A stretch of DNA of 64,000 bases from NCBI GenBank assembly GCA_037179385.1, contig CM074188.1:16261318-16325317 (forward strand), written 5' to 3'. The notes below the pieces were generated by a model, which did not search any database, had not been told where the DNA came from, and worked only from the letters and a program-made list of their open reading frames with translations. Position 1 is the stretch's first letter. Every line of letters begins with the position of its first letter. Shown one piece after another: positions 1 to 12,169 of the stretch. The stretch is from Holothuria scabra. Lineage: Eukaryota > Echinodermata > Holothuroidea > Aspidochirotida > Holothuriidae. The translations under genes and the position numbers were made by a program.

Positions 1-279
1 TAAATAACCTCTAGGTTTAATCTTGCGTCACCTGTGGCATTTTCTCAGTTGCGAGGTGGGTCGAAACAACGGGGAGGGGGTGGAGGACCTAGTCCTCTGA
101 CACTTCCGTCAGGCTCGCACCAAAAGTTCCAAGGTTGTGTTAAATGTGAGTTTTTCCTTGGTGTTTGCCCCCTAAAAAATGCCCTGTTCCTACCCAGTTA
201 TGAATATCTAGATATTGGCACGAAATTGTCTTCCTACCCTTTTGTGGGTGCGCAACCTGGCAAGCGCTTCATTTTTAAG

Positions 280-362
280 TTTTTGGTATGGCTCGACGTA
301 AAATCTGGACCCGGGTCCTCCGCGTTAGAAGCGGATGCCCAACACTACACCAAACACGTGTA
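280..362 (-). mobile_element. tRNA-derived SINE, tRNA-like head only
   Basis: On the minus strand this reads as a tRNA-like cloverleaf head followed by the CGAGCCATACC junction shared with the full SINE at 44041-44277. The anticodon stem is TCCGC/GCGGA. The loop is diverged, and position 34-36 reads CTA where the 44 kb copy reads CTC. The B-box region is disrupted and the SINE body and tail are missing, so this is a dead, truncated copy and not a tRNA gene. Confidence 0.6.
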
Positions 363-543
363 TGACATGAATGACGTGAAATCCTCAATTATATATAGCA
401 AGGTGTGTACCTCTTGTGGCTCCTTAAATTATCGCGGATATCAAATATGCTTTACATGTACAGTGCAAAACACTGCCTTTTCCAGCCGGGACCCTGGGCA
501 GTTACTCATATGGGCATTGGCGCGGCGGAACGGAAAAAATATT

Positions 544-562
544 GGGGGGGGGGGGGGGGGGG
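544..562. repeat. G19 homopolymer
   Basis: This is a pure run of nineteen G, one of the longest of the many G/C runs in the window. The rest of 1-1720 shows no supported gene. It also holds G15 at 1323-1337 and C17 at 1404-1420, in sequence resembling decayed MITEs. Confidence 0.9.
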
Positions 563-1721
563 TGAGCGCCAGCAGGACCTTCTAAGCGGAGCACCACCAT
601 CGTTGACGCCGAGCGTACAAGAAAAGTTTTTACTTTACAGACCCCCAGGTGGCCAGAAACGGCACTTCTCGCGTGTTCTATGTTGCATGTATCGAGCCTT
701 ATAATAGGGGTCTCATGTTTGCAATTTCTCAACTAATGAGAAAAAATTCAGCCTATGCAAAATGGCAATACATATCAGATAAATTTAAATGATTCAAGAA
801 CAATAATTAATTATGTATCCTCTTTCATTTATTCTGTTTGCCGTATTATTCACTTTCTGCACCCCGTGTTACATTTGTCCACCCATACATATCAATTACT
901 CAATTATATTTCCTAAAATCATACCATTCCGATCCCCCACACCCCCCCCCCCTGTGGTTGCTCCCAAGGCTACCACCAACCTAATCTATATCTATCTCAA
1001 ATCCCAAACATACTATAGACTTTTGTACTAACGGTAGTAGCCTACACTGTTCAACCTCGCGAAAAACGATCAGTAAAACTTAACGAAATTACGCAATAAC
1101 AGGCCACACTGCTTCCACTTTTCGCGGACCTCGGAGATGGGGTTGGGGGATGATAAAGAGGCTTTAGCGTATCAGTATCTTTTTCATCAACAACGTTCCC
1201 CTGAAAATTATTAGTAGGCCAATATTGTGCATTAGACTGATGAAGAACATATTTACCACCCACTTCAATATTCTCCCCTCCTTCGCCGGTCACCACTTCT
1301 TGAAGCCCACGTTACAAATATTGGGGGGGGGGGGGGGAGGGGGGAGAACTAAACATGCCTTTAGCCCCTCCACTTTTTTCATTGGAAGGGGGGTAAGCCC
1401 CAACCCCCCCCCCCCCCCCCGGCCCGCCGCCACTGTATGGGCCAACGGGCAGTGTGGACAAAGGGGTTACCTGTAACACTCCGAATGATTAACATTTTTA
1501 TCCTACCATTTTCCATAATATGCACACCGTCATTACCAATTTAAAACATTCTACTTTTGGAGCAGACCCGAGTTACACATCGAAAAACTCCGGTAAGTAG
1601 AAAGAGATTTATCCATTTTCACTTATGATATGATTACAGGTGTATAGCCGGTGTTTTTCCCTTTTGCGGTGCCCGGTCATGCAACTTAAGTTTTCTCAGC
1701 TGTATCCAAGTGAAACCTCCT

Positions 1722-2304
1722 TTTAAAGGCATGTTCTGGAGACAAAATTCGTTAACTTCAAAATAAACAGAAAAATTTTCTCTTTCAAAAGGTGAAAATT
1801 GCATTTCAATAGCTTATAGCATTTGGAAGATACAAATTTTTAAAATACTGCAAATTTTTCTTGGGATTTGATGCATCATGGGAAATCTGTGATGTCATTG
1901 TGGCACATTAATTTGACGCTGCATTCAATTTATTTATAATTATGATGCCGCTGCAGACAATATCAAGGAACATTGTTGGTTGCGCTCTACATATGGTGAA
2001 GGGTAATGCTAGAACTACAGAAAAAGATATTCAAACATTCCAGCAGTATCAAATTTCAAGGACAAACAGGGTGTTAAATTATAAAGAAAACAAAAGGAAT
2101 TTGAAGCAATGTGCCCACATAACATAACTTTCTGTGACTTTGTTGAAGAGCAGAGGTATTTTTTAACAGAAATAACCCATCTTTAAAGTGAGATATCTTG
2201 AGTTAGGAAAATGGTATTGTGATAGGGTTTGAAGGACATGGTGTGGAATATTTTTGTTTTTCTTACAAGACAAAGGCAAAAAGCCACCAGAACATGCCTT
2301 TAAA
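1722..2304 (+). mobile_element. Non-autonomous TIR element, family A, copy 1
   Basis: The element is bounded by terminal inverted repeats that begin GGCATGTTCTGG at 1728 and end CCAGAACATGCC at 2298. Each end abuts TTTAAA, a likely TTAA-type target duplication (TTAA at 1723-1726 and 2300-2303). A second copy lies inverted at 40141-40715. It carries the same internal landmarks, such as the motif GATGCATCATGGGAAATCTG. It encodes no transposase. A conserved reading frame beginning MMPLQ occurs in both copies, but most differences between the copies change amino acids, so I read it as non-coding. The TTAA duplication suggests a piggyBac-like mobiliser, though the TIR start is not the usual CCC. 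Confidence 0.8.
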
Positions 2305-2452
2305 GAATTTGAAATGTATGTTCAATTGTACTTGTAAACTGGTCTGTCCCCTCAGGATGCGCATGCGTCCCGTTCACATCCCGTAATTTAATTTATCCAA
2401 AAGAAATCGGTAAGCTTCGGGTGAAACTTAAAATTTCCATGATTTATCCCAG

Positions 2453-2554
2453 CAGGACGTGTTGCGTCACATATCGTTCGATGCTGAAAAAAAATTCCCA
2501 GGCCTTTCATCTGTTCAAATGTCTCAATTTTGGCAAAGTCCATGTGGCTTTTAA
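2453..2554 (+). CDS. Weak candidate exon or gene relic
   Basis: Behind a plausible acceptor (ATGATTTATCCCAG) lies a frame beginning QDVLRHISFDAEKK and running 33 codons to a TAA. It has a protein-like composition. Two other frames here are also open, including a longer plus-strand frame that ends at a GTAAGT donor near 2723, so the true frame is undecided. No family is recognised. It could be a frameshifted pseudogene or chance. Confidence 0.15.
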   Translation, partial: QDVLRHISFDAEKKFPGLSSVQMSQFWQSPCGF

Positions 2555-4600
2555 GACAGAGTTGATGTACGTATGTGTCGGAAATGACTTTGTTCATGAC
2601 TTTCTCCTTTCTGAGAACATACATAACATCAAAGAAGGAAAATCGGTCTTAGAATTGAGGAGTTTTGATCAAGTTCCGCTCAAACAGTGTCACTACAACA
2701 TAAAAAGACGCACGTTCTTCTCGTAAGTACCATGGCCAATTCTTATGAGATTGCCACAAAACGACAGCCACATAGTTTTCACGGATGGGGTTGGGCGAGT
2801 TCTGAGTAACAAGTGTCCCCTGGACGAAATCTGCACTTTTACGGCTTCTAGATGCAAAGCAGTGCTATTGTGAGCGCAAAAGCACAATAATTGCTTGCGT
2901 TAAGATGGGTAGAAAAGCGCATTTATTGTATTTTCACCATTAGGAATTTGTAAGCATATGATCTCTTAGAAACTCGTCACCCTTGCAGTATTATTGATTT
3001 CGGTAGATATAAAGCAGCTTTATCTAGCGGTAGATTGGCGAGAAGGGCTGTGTGGACACTAGATGGTACAGAAGAAGATGAAACATGTTATGGATTCTAG
3101 GTGGTTGCCATTTGAATATCGTAAAGGACAGTGACTGTAACCGGTGTAGGCTATGTAGTGAACCTATCCATGACCTTCGCATATTTTATTCGTTAATCAG
3201 CACACAATGTAATTGGGAACTACAAACTGCGGTTAAAGTGATGCATAAGAATACGTAGCGCCGATTTTCTTAACGGCACACAGTAAAAACTTAAACACGT
3301 GATAACAGGAAGAAATAAATTTTCATTTTTTGAAGTAGGCGTGTACATATTATCGGGGGTGGATGCGCACTGTTTAACAAAGTTTTTCTTGATTGGCTGC
3401 TGTCATTGTATGACATCAATTTTATTCTTCGTAAGCGTAAGGGATTACCTTTGGAATTATGGCTACTGTTAGCCATCAGGCTACTGTTAGCCAGTTAGGA
3501 AATTACCTGTTAAACAGTTCTCATCGCTCCTACAGACCTTTTGCATATGATGTCACATGGCAAAAAGTACGCCTTTGCTTGGGGTCAAAACAAACCAACA
3601 CACACAAATGCAGACAGATGATTTGTCAACCAGTCGAATACGCGCAAAGTCTGCAACACGTACAGGGCGAATTGTTATGCGTGCGGCTAAGTATTCCATT
3701 GTTTTCCCTCGCGGATGACGTCAGTGTGTCGTCAATGCACAAGGTCTATTACTGCACTAGTAAGTATAAGGTCATTTGTAAAAATGATAGAAAAGATAAA
3801 TAACAGTAATTTTATTAAATATAAATTATAATTAAATATTTAATGAACAGAAATTACAATTTACAAAATTAATGATTATTATACTGAACGTAGCTCGGAT
3901 GTCCTCGATGACGGTATCAATAGGGAGCTTTAGATTTCAAGACGCGGACCTCATCTACAACGAAGTGACATCATCTGTGTCTATGCCGTTTTAGAACGCA
4001 ACGTGAAATAACGCTATACGAAGTTGTGAAATGACAGGGGCAACGCAATAGGTGACGTCATTGCGTTGTAGCTGACGTCCGCGTCGTGCAGTCTAAAGCT
4101 CACTAATGGCGAAGGAGACGACGACGACTACTGGGAGTCGATGACGAACAGCGCGGTTGCTTTAGTCATTATAAAACTATGTCACCGCATGCACTAGAAA
4201 GTGAAAAACCGAGTACTCAAGCAACTCAGAAGAGTGTTACATTCATTAAAGCAGGAATGACTTGAGACTAATTCAATCAGACTTGATCCTATCAGGGGCT
4301 CTCTGATTCAATTGACTTCTTTTAAAAATCATAACGTAATTTACTGCTGCCAGTCGACAAGAGGGAAATTCCCGTTTCATATAACACCATCGAAGTAGAA
4401 AACGGAATTTACTGACTCTGAAAACGTCAAAAATGACTCTGAAGTCATTTGATTCGTGGAATTGTTAACTTTTAGCTTAACAGTTCAATGCATTCACCAG
4501 ATTGAGTTGATGAGGTCGGCGGCGACTTCGTAGAATAGTTAGGAAAAGGATACGTACGTTTAAGCCTATAAACAAGAAAAGGTATTTTTCCGTGGTGCCT
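2555..4600. other. No gene seen
   Basis: The frames here are short and have no splice context or recognisable domains. There is a small direct repeat near 3460-3495 (GGCTACTGTTAGCCA twice). The sequence is otherwise unique-looking, CpG-rich intergenic DNA. Confidence 0.5.
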
Positions 4601-4669
4601 TAGGAAATTGGATCACCATTCAGTTGATTTTAATGTTAATACTGGTGGTTTTATTAGAAGATGCAAGCT

Positions 4670-5290
4670 TCAGTCCCCCACTTCCCTGGTCAGAAAACCT
4701 CTTTTTCATTTTTCAAATCTCCAAAAAGCAACATTTTCGGCGCGCTTTGCTTGCCGCGAAATGCAGCATAGAATGCGTCATTCCTCTCTCATAATTAAGT
4801 TTGGTAAACTTTTCCGAGCTCTTTAAATGACAAAATCTGATGTCACCTTATGTGACACCACATCATCAAGAGACACCATACCGGCAGCTATATACTACTT
4901 TTGTAAACTGTCTTCCAACGAATTCCAAATTTTTTTTCAATGGAAGCTCTTTATTTTGAATGTCTAAAAAGGACAACAAAATTTGGGAAACTTGAAATGT
5001 CATCGGAGAGTGTCAGTTCGTAGGCCTTATATAACATTACGTAGCAACAACGATTCAGTCGTCGTGCAATTATTCTCAAATTTGCCACCAACATATGAAG
5101 GAAGTCAAGATTCTTCAGTAATTCCCTAACTCTTTACATGTCCCTACAGGAAACCCCAAATCCAAAACCCTCTGTATTACAAGCTCCATGTCTACATACA
5201 TTTATTTAAATGGGGCAAAAAGATTCGCGCGCCGTAATACGTTCCTGATACAGTGGTATATTCACACTTGAAAGAAAATTCGAAAAACTT
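4670..5290 (+). mobile_element. ~700 bp hAT-like family H, decayed copy
   Basis: It shares ordered landmarks with the intact copy at 62204-62905: the CGCGCTTTGC...CGCCGC palindromic block, the TTTGGTAAACTTTTCCGA motif, a TGTGACACCA block, and a late run of A-rich sequence before its end. The ends are eroded and no protein is encoded. Confidence 0.6.
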
Positions 5291-5452
5291 AGCTATATAC
5301 TACTTACTGGCTGTCTGGGGGTCGCGGTTTATGTTCTCATACACACCTGTCATGAGATACCTTTCCACCCTGTCAGTTGAGCAGTCTTTGTAGACGGATT
5401 CTTCAGTTATTGAAGTGCCAAAATGTTATCACTGATCAATGTTGCAGAGCAG

Positions 5453-6010
5453 TGACGTAGCTACAGGAAGGAGGGGCCGTGGCTCGAAGAAGTGAAAAAA
5501 AATTGGAAATTGGACGTTCGAGACACCAGTCAAATACAGTGCGGTTTTCCCAACTTTTCTTTCATAAAAATACGAATTTTTCCTTGTAAAAGCTTCATAT
5601 GTTTAATTATTAGTTTTAAAAGAAGCAAATTTTTCCGCGCGCTTTGCACGCCCTAACCTACAACCCTGTATGCAGCAAGTGGTCGCTCATAAGGCAGTCA
5701 GTGGGGAACTTTTCCGAGCCTCTAGAGTGCAGTTTCCCTAAAAGTTTATTTTAATAAAGGCGTTCAATTTTTAAATATTTTGTCTTAAAAAAAAACATAA
5801 CATTGTTTCGGGAGCTTTTCGAATGCAGCCGAGAAGCCTCAATCCGCACTTCAGATAACATTACTTGAAAACAACGATCTTCAGTTGACATGCTATCTCA
5901 GATATATGCTAACAGGAAACGCAGATTCTTCGATGGTCCCCCAAATGTTCAAATATCATTACAGGAAGCCCTGAATCTAAATTATTTCTTGCAGTACAAG
6001 CCCCATACGG
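5453..6010 (+). mobile_element. hAT-like family H, second nearby copy
   Basis: It begins with CAGTGACGTAGCTAC, the terminal sequence of family H, followed by a G-rich stretch. It then runs through the CCCAACTTTTCTTTCATAAA and CGCGCGCTTTGCACGCC blocks. The right end is not clear. It lies head-to-tail behind the 4670-5290 copy. Confidence 0.6.
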
Positions 6011-7100
6011 GGCCTTTTTAAAGAATTTTTAGTGGGGGCATTAAAAAAAGGACCATCTAAACAGAGCTAAGTCATCACGTATTTTATGAACTTCAAGATT
6101 TTATTTTCGAAAAATGCTCTCCAGATTGCCAAAAATGGTACTTGCCATAGCTTATAAGTAAATTTATCAAAACATCCTTATTTTTCATCTTAATAATTGT
6201 ATTTAACTCACTGTAGCCCTACCCCTACCCCGCCGCAAAAATGTCATCCCTCAAAAAAGGAAAAGAAAAGGGTACCATGTACCTTCTGTACAGTACCTAT
6301 GTGAATAACAGACACCCAAGGCCGACCAGTGCAAAAAGCAAACAAACAAGCAAACAAAAAAGAAAAAAAATCATTGTGACGACATAGTAGCTAGGCCTAT
6401 AGTACACGCAATACAATATTATTACACCGTGTACATTCATGACGCAGGTCTACGTTATTGGATAGGTTTGTTATACGCACAAAAGCATTCTATCTGACAA
6501 CAGTTACCGCAGAAACTGATGTTACTCTCACAGAAACATCCGGGAAATGGATCATGTTCCAGACTTTCCAACTTTTGTGGAAATTTATTTGTGTGACTAT
6601 CTAAGCAGAGCGCCACGATCAGTTGGGGAGGAGCGTACAAGAAAATTTTGGGTTTTACAACCCCCTCCCCAGATGGCAGGAAATGGCACTTCCTGAGTGT
6701 TCTAAGCTACATGTACCCAGAGGAATTTCATGTCTGCAAGTTATCAGCTCAGTGTATGAAACGTATGCAAGTTAAACGCTCAGTGTATGAAAAATGGTAC
6801 TGCAATGAGACATTGCGCAAATTCCCCCGGGGGGGGGGGGGTGGCTTGGACGTGGAGGGGTTTACCACTTTGCAATCCCCATTTTTTCGAATTTCTCATT
6901 TTTAAAAGGTTGAAACTATGTGCACTCTGTATTGTAAGAATACAGACAAGATAAGCAAAGTGTGAATTCGGTGCTAGTCTTAAAGGCTACATTCTCATGA
7001 CAACCTTTGAGTGTTCACAAGGGAGAGCTCGAAGCGCCACCTCTCGAATGACCTAATTAAGCCCCGGTGAAACCTAGAAAGTCTGATGTACGGCCAGATT
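6011..7100. other. No gene; G-rich repeat debris
   Basis: No supported coding sequence. There is a G run near 6829-6841 and a GGGG-flanked segment that looks like decayed MITE sequence. From 6590 to 6700, the GCGCCACGATC...GGCAGGAAATGGCACTT stretch resembles 585-670 (AGCACCACCATCG...GCCAGAAACGGCACTT), so it is probably a dispersed repeat. Confidence 0.45.
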
Positions 7101-7130
7101 CTAGGCCCAGTTTCAGGAAACTGGGCCTAG
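7101..7130. repeat. Perfect 14 bp inverted repeat
   Basis: CTAGGCCCAGTTTC is followed by a 2-base loop and its exact complement, a near-perfect palindrome. It is likely the core of a small palindromic MITE. Confidence 0.85.
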
Positions 7131-7227
7131 GTACGATATGCTAGTCACTGAGTGAAGTAGTCTGTACTTTCCTCTCTCTGCATAAATTTGTTTTCAAACG
7201 TGCAAACAAAAATTTCAGGAAGAAGGG

Positions 7228-7568
7228 ACCATACTGGGGGGGGGGGGCAAATGAGCTAAGTGGGGGCCGAGAATGGGACTAGGGGGCCATTGTCCCCCAG
7301 TATGTATGTTAAAATAGGCCCTTGCTCCATATTTACAAACGTGTAAAAGGACCCAAATTTTCGACGTGGGCAGTACAGTAGTGTTCAAACTTACTAAGAA
7401 AAAAAATCAGATTTTTTTTATTTAGTAAGATGTTCTTGCTCGTAGAAAGTAGCGGGGAAAACTTGAGAATAAAAATTTACCTTTTGGTGAATGGGGTAGG
7501 GAGAGGTGCATGGTCCTAAATTGTTCCACCCCCCTCCCCCCACTTTCATATTGCTTCCTACGCCACTG
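7228..7568 (-). mobile_element. MITE fragment ending CTACGCCACTG
   Basis: It ends at 7558-7568 with CTACGCCACTG, the inverted form of the CAGTGGCGTAG terminus used by family H. It contains a G run at its left and CCCCCC-rich sequence at its right. The left end is uncertain. Confidence 0.45.
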
Positions 7569-7786
7569 AGATATTCAGACAGAAAATCACCGTACCTCCC
7601 TATTGCCCACTTTCTCTAAGTACAGTCCCCCCCCCCCTTTTTTTTTTTTTGAAATGTCTGGATCCGCGGCTGGTAAGCTTTAGTATTTCGTCGTCTTAAA
7701 CCATGGATATATTAGATTCGCTAGTTGATTCTCTAAAAGTCCCTCTTTGAACCAGGGAATCGTCGCAACTCCCAGCTTGAAAACTG

Positions 7787-7828
7787 GGAGCTGGAAACAG
7801 GGCCGTAAAACTCTTATCTAACTAACTA
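7787..7828 (+). mobile_element. SINE 3' end fragment
   Basis: GGGCCGTAAAACTCTTATCT followed by CTAACTAACTA matches the 3' end and CTAA-type tail of the full-length SINE at 44041-44277. The 5' part is absent. Confidence 0.65.
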
Positions 7829-10520
7829 CCAGCTTCAACAGTTAAAATCTCCTTTCATGGTATGGAAAACAAATTTTATAAAGTCGTAGGATTCTGTTTG
7901 TGCCACTGCAGGTGAGTCAATATTATCTAGAATAGAGAACAATCAACTGTTTTATTTTATTCCTGGCCTACGTGTATCTAGGCATGGCACTGTAGTCGTG
8001 TTTTGCAGCCATAAAAAATCAAACCGCGAAAGGGCAGCATTATGCCCTGGTCGCCTGGTGTTTGACTGAAGTGCACGCCCTTATCTGTCGAGAAGCTTTT
8101 TTCTTCAGTCTGTTCTACTTAGCGGAGCTTACCAAAACAAATTAACGGAAATAATCGCACATATTACGAAGATTTCCAAGCTATTGTTTTTCATTTCTTT
8201 CCGCAAAGACATCCCTCGTTTTCCCCTTTCTCAATAAAAAGGAAAATTGACTAGGACGAAATTCCACCTGTGGTATCCTGGAGGACTGACATAATAGTAC
8301 TCTCAACTTTGCATGTGGGTCAGCTGAACGTTGTTTCTCATCATCATTAAGAAGGGAGGAGCGGCTTTTGACTACAAATCGGCATGTTTTTCATAGGCCC
8401 TACACAAATATGGTTTATAATTTGAAGGTCAAATTCGATTACCGCAATTCGATTTCTCCTGTAGTGTACCTAGGCCCCTTTCCTAAACGGGTCCCTTAGG
8501 TTATACTTCTGCACTTAGACCGACAATGAGAGTGTAAATCTTATTCAAAATTCAGAATGGTACCTGTTGTAATAACATCCTTCATATCACAGTATTCCAG
8601 CAATTTTTCTCCTCAGACAACTTACCCCACCCACGACATTGCATTCAAACTCATAAAGTAATTAAATTTCATTCACATATAATCAAGTTGAATATCGAAT
8701 GCCGTGATTTTTCCTGTTAGGCCTCCTGGTAACGGTCTTGCTCCCGGCCTGGTTGAGTAATTTAATTCGCTGGACGAATAAGGCAATATGGGTTTTTTTT
8801 TTTTTTTTTTTTTATCCTAGTAATCTAAATCTGAAGAGGGGGAATGCAGTCTTGCCACTTGAAAGCAGTCTAGCAGTCTACCTTGTTTTGTGAACGGCTC
8901 TTGAGAATCATGTGACACATTTTTCCTAATGAATTCGAATGGAATTTATGAACAATTACTAGCCTAGTTGTTTTATTTTGGGGATGCAATATTTAAGCCA
9001 CTAAATATAACAAAAGATATGCCTACGTGTCAGAAAAGGAGAAGAAATAAATGAGAAGCAACTAGGCATATTGCTTCAAACATAAGTTTAGACGACTGCT
9101 GCTGTCCTTTAACGTTTTTGATCTTAATGATCTCAATGGAAATTTCCGAAATCGTGTTCAGTCCTAAACCCGGTAATTACACATTCGTTCTTACCGCATA
9201 TTCATGCTTATTCCTTTACACAATTTGATTAATTATCCATATGACAAGACTTGTTTGTTACACGGTAAGGCTATAACTTTCTTTGATCATGTCATATTTA
9301 GGTTGTTGAGCGTAATGAAAGATAAACTAGCGTACCTGTATAGGAAGTAGATTAATGTGAAAGATTTAGCAGATGTTCGAAAACAAGGTTAAGGCCAATG
9401 TTTGTACCCTTCAAACAAATCAGTTCACTTGTCCGTGGCAATGACCAACTTACGTATCTTTCAATTATTGTCCGTATTTTGAGGACAGATAAAACATTAG
9501 TTTTGTACTTTACAAAACGCAAATACGCAGTTCAAAATTTATCCGTGCAGGTGTACAGGTGTACTGAAGGTGACATTCACATTGAAAACTTGATGGATGT
9601 TACAGCACTTCGCAAATCAAAAACCCGACCAATCAGATAAGTTTTCAGTGTTGGTCACCTAGCAACCACTTTTAATGGAACGTGTCACGTTGATATTGCC
9701 AGAGGCCAATTATATACTGGTAAAGATAAGTGAGATCAATTCTATTGTATGAGTACTTCTCACATAAATTGAAATTTTGGCTACTTTTTGATCCATTGTC
9801 AGAAGGGATTACTCTCAAAATTATTTCGCTTTCTTACTTTCTTTTAAATTACCTAAACATGGCACAATGTTTTGTAATGTCGACCTTAAGGCTGAACATT
9901 GACGTCTGTTGTGCATTGTCTCTTGCAACCACTGTGGAATTGAAGATTAGTGTAATGTTTCCATTGAACTTCAATAAAATATTTAGGTAGCCCAGAGCAT
10001 TGGTTGCTAGCCTCATTTTCCTACTGTTTGGTTCACAGAAAGCACTGAGTGTATCAGTTGATGTCATCATTGCCTGTTGAAAAAATTATTCCTGTTTTCC
10101 GGGGGCGCACAGTGTCTCAGTTTGTGGCACAAGGGTTACAATAACCCCATTCCCATCAGCTGAGATTTATAATCAACGCTTTGTGGCCAAACAAGACAAA
10201 TATTACACATGAAAAAATTGGGCGAAAGTATGAATTCCACTAATGTTAACTAATTCAGTATAGGTAAAAGATTACTTTCTTAGCCTTTAATGAATTTCAG
10301 CGGTTACGTTCGAAACTTTCCTTAAACAGTCTCGTTACGATGGGTGTTGAACTAAGGGGAGGGGTATGAAATTGTTTTGAACATTAGGCGCCGTGGTAGC
10401 ACAAATAATGAGAAAGAAAACTTAGCAGCAATATATCTATGCCAAATCTTTTCTTGAACAAAAAAATCAAGTTGCAGAATGTTGTAACTCCGTGTAAGCT
10501 CCAGGGTATCCAATACGTAG
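7829..10520. other. No gene seen
   Basis: Intergenic sequence with a T homopolymer (about 22) near 8791-8812. There are several short frames, none with exon-like boundaries or recognisable motifs. Confidence 0.5.
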
Positions 10521-10524
10521 TTAC

Positions 10525-10578
10525 CAGTGGCGGATCCAGAGGGAGAGATGGGGGGTATGCATACCCCCCCCCCCATGG
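10525..10578 (+). mobile_element. hAT-like MITE terminus with C-run
   Basis: CAGTGGCGGATCCAG is a typical non-autonomous hAT-type end. It is followed by a G-rich stretch and a C run of about 13. The opposite end was not found, so the element is probably truncated. Confidence 0.5.
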
Positions 10579-11534
10579 TAAAATTTGTATTGATAGCAAG
10601 GCTAGTTGTAGCCTAGGCCTAATTACTTTTTAAAAATGCAGTGATAGTGGTTACTTTATTTGACTACCGTATTTTTGTGTCATATTCTCCAATACAATGA
10701 AAAATATAAATTAGAATGTATCTATCTTCCGTATCATTTGGTAAAATTCCCGTTTTGTTTAGACATTGCGCAATGACGAATGCTAAATCTAGCGTTTTCT
10801 GCCAACGGGCATTGGTAACGCTGTTTGTGACATCGCATGTGTGTCTATGTCAATACGTGGGGTTACCACTACTGTCGGATAACAGGTCGGTCGTTGTTAC
10901 GCAGGCCTATACGGGGAAGTTGGGTTCGACTAACAGCAGGCAAAAAATTAGTAAAATTTAACTAAATGCAGATTGACTCAGGTGTTCGTCGTCTGAGGTC
11001 TGCTGCACAAGTGTTTGAGTGTGACCAAAGCTTGCAAGCTCGGAGCTTTCATGTCTCGGGAAGATCGGAACACATGCAGTCCCCTGATTGGTTAAAAGTT
11101 GTGACGCACCAAATTACATAAATATTATGGAATGTGCTGATCTAAAAAATGACCAATAAGGAGGCTGTAGAGAGTGAAATTGGCCACACCTTAAAAAAAT
11201 ATGGGATACAGCATGCAAGTGGAACTAGGGCGAGGTAGTTTGTCACGTTCACCGGTAACAAGTGACAAGAACGAGGAAGGGCCCTGGGAATCTAGGACAA
11301 AAGGAAGGAAGAGTTGCTCTTAAACAACGTTCTGTTAAAGGTCATGGAGGGTGCACCATACTACATGACACTGGGTAATAGAGTACACCCGATATAAAAT
11401 TCACATTGACCGTATAGTCCGTTGAAGTAATGATTACCCACAATTTCAAGACCATGTTTTGAAAGCTTGGGAGTATCATAGTTGCTCAAAATATTAAAAC
11501 ATTTAGCACCATGTTGCATGTCGGTTCCCTTTTC

Positions 11535-12160
11535 TTAGACATCCAGGCGGGGCAGGGGCTCTGGAAATGAAGAATTCGGAAATTTGCCAATTGTGAGACC
11601 AGTCTACTATGTGGTTTTGACAATTCATGTCATTATTTGATTCAAGAGAGCAAAATTTTCCCCGCGCTTCGCTCGCCGCAAATTGCAACTCCTTAGCAGA
11701 AGTGCTCCCTCATACCTTCACTTTGGTAAATTTTTCCGAACTCTAGGAGTGACAAAATCGGAAATTTGCTACCTTTGTGACACCACGTCACCAAGTGAAA
11801 CCGTCAACAATATACAGTGCTATTTTCATAAATTTTCTTTCATAGCATTCCATACTTTCTCCAATAAAAGCTCAAAAAATTTCGTCGGAGAGCCTCAATA
11901 CGTAGGCGTTGGATAACATTATGTAGCAACAACGATCTTTGGTCTCCGCCCAACCTCAGATTTGCCGATAGAAAATGCAAATTCTTCAGTAACCCCCAAC
12001 TGTTCAAATTTCCTTGCAGGAAACCCAGCATCCAAACTTTTCTGCAATACAAGCTCCATATTTTCAAATATTTGGAAAGAGCGAAAAAGTCAGCGAGCTC
12101 CGTGCGCTGTAAATTACGCCCCTAGTAGAGTAATAATCACACTTAAAAATATGGTAAAAT
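11535..12160 (+). mobile_element. hAT-like family H, copy
   Basis: It contains the same ordered blocks as 62204-62905: a G-rich left part, TTGTGAGACCAGTC, CCGCGCTTCGCTCGCCGCAA, GGTAAATTTTTCCGA, ATTTTCTTTCATA and ATGTAGCAACAACGATCTT. The terminal CAGTGGCG motifs are lost. Confidence 0.6.
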
Positions 12161-12169
12161 TTGGATGCT

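Noticed and set aside
1942..2127. Frame beginning MMPLQ conserved between the two family A copies
   Set aside because: Most differences between copies are non-synonymous and the frame ends differ, so it is conserved only as repeat DNA.
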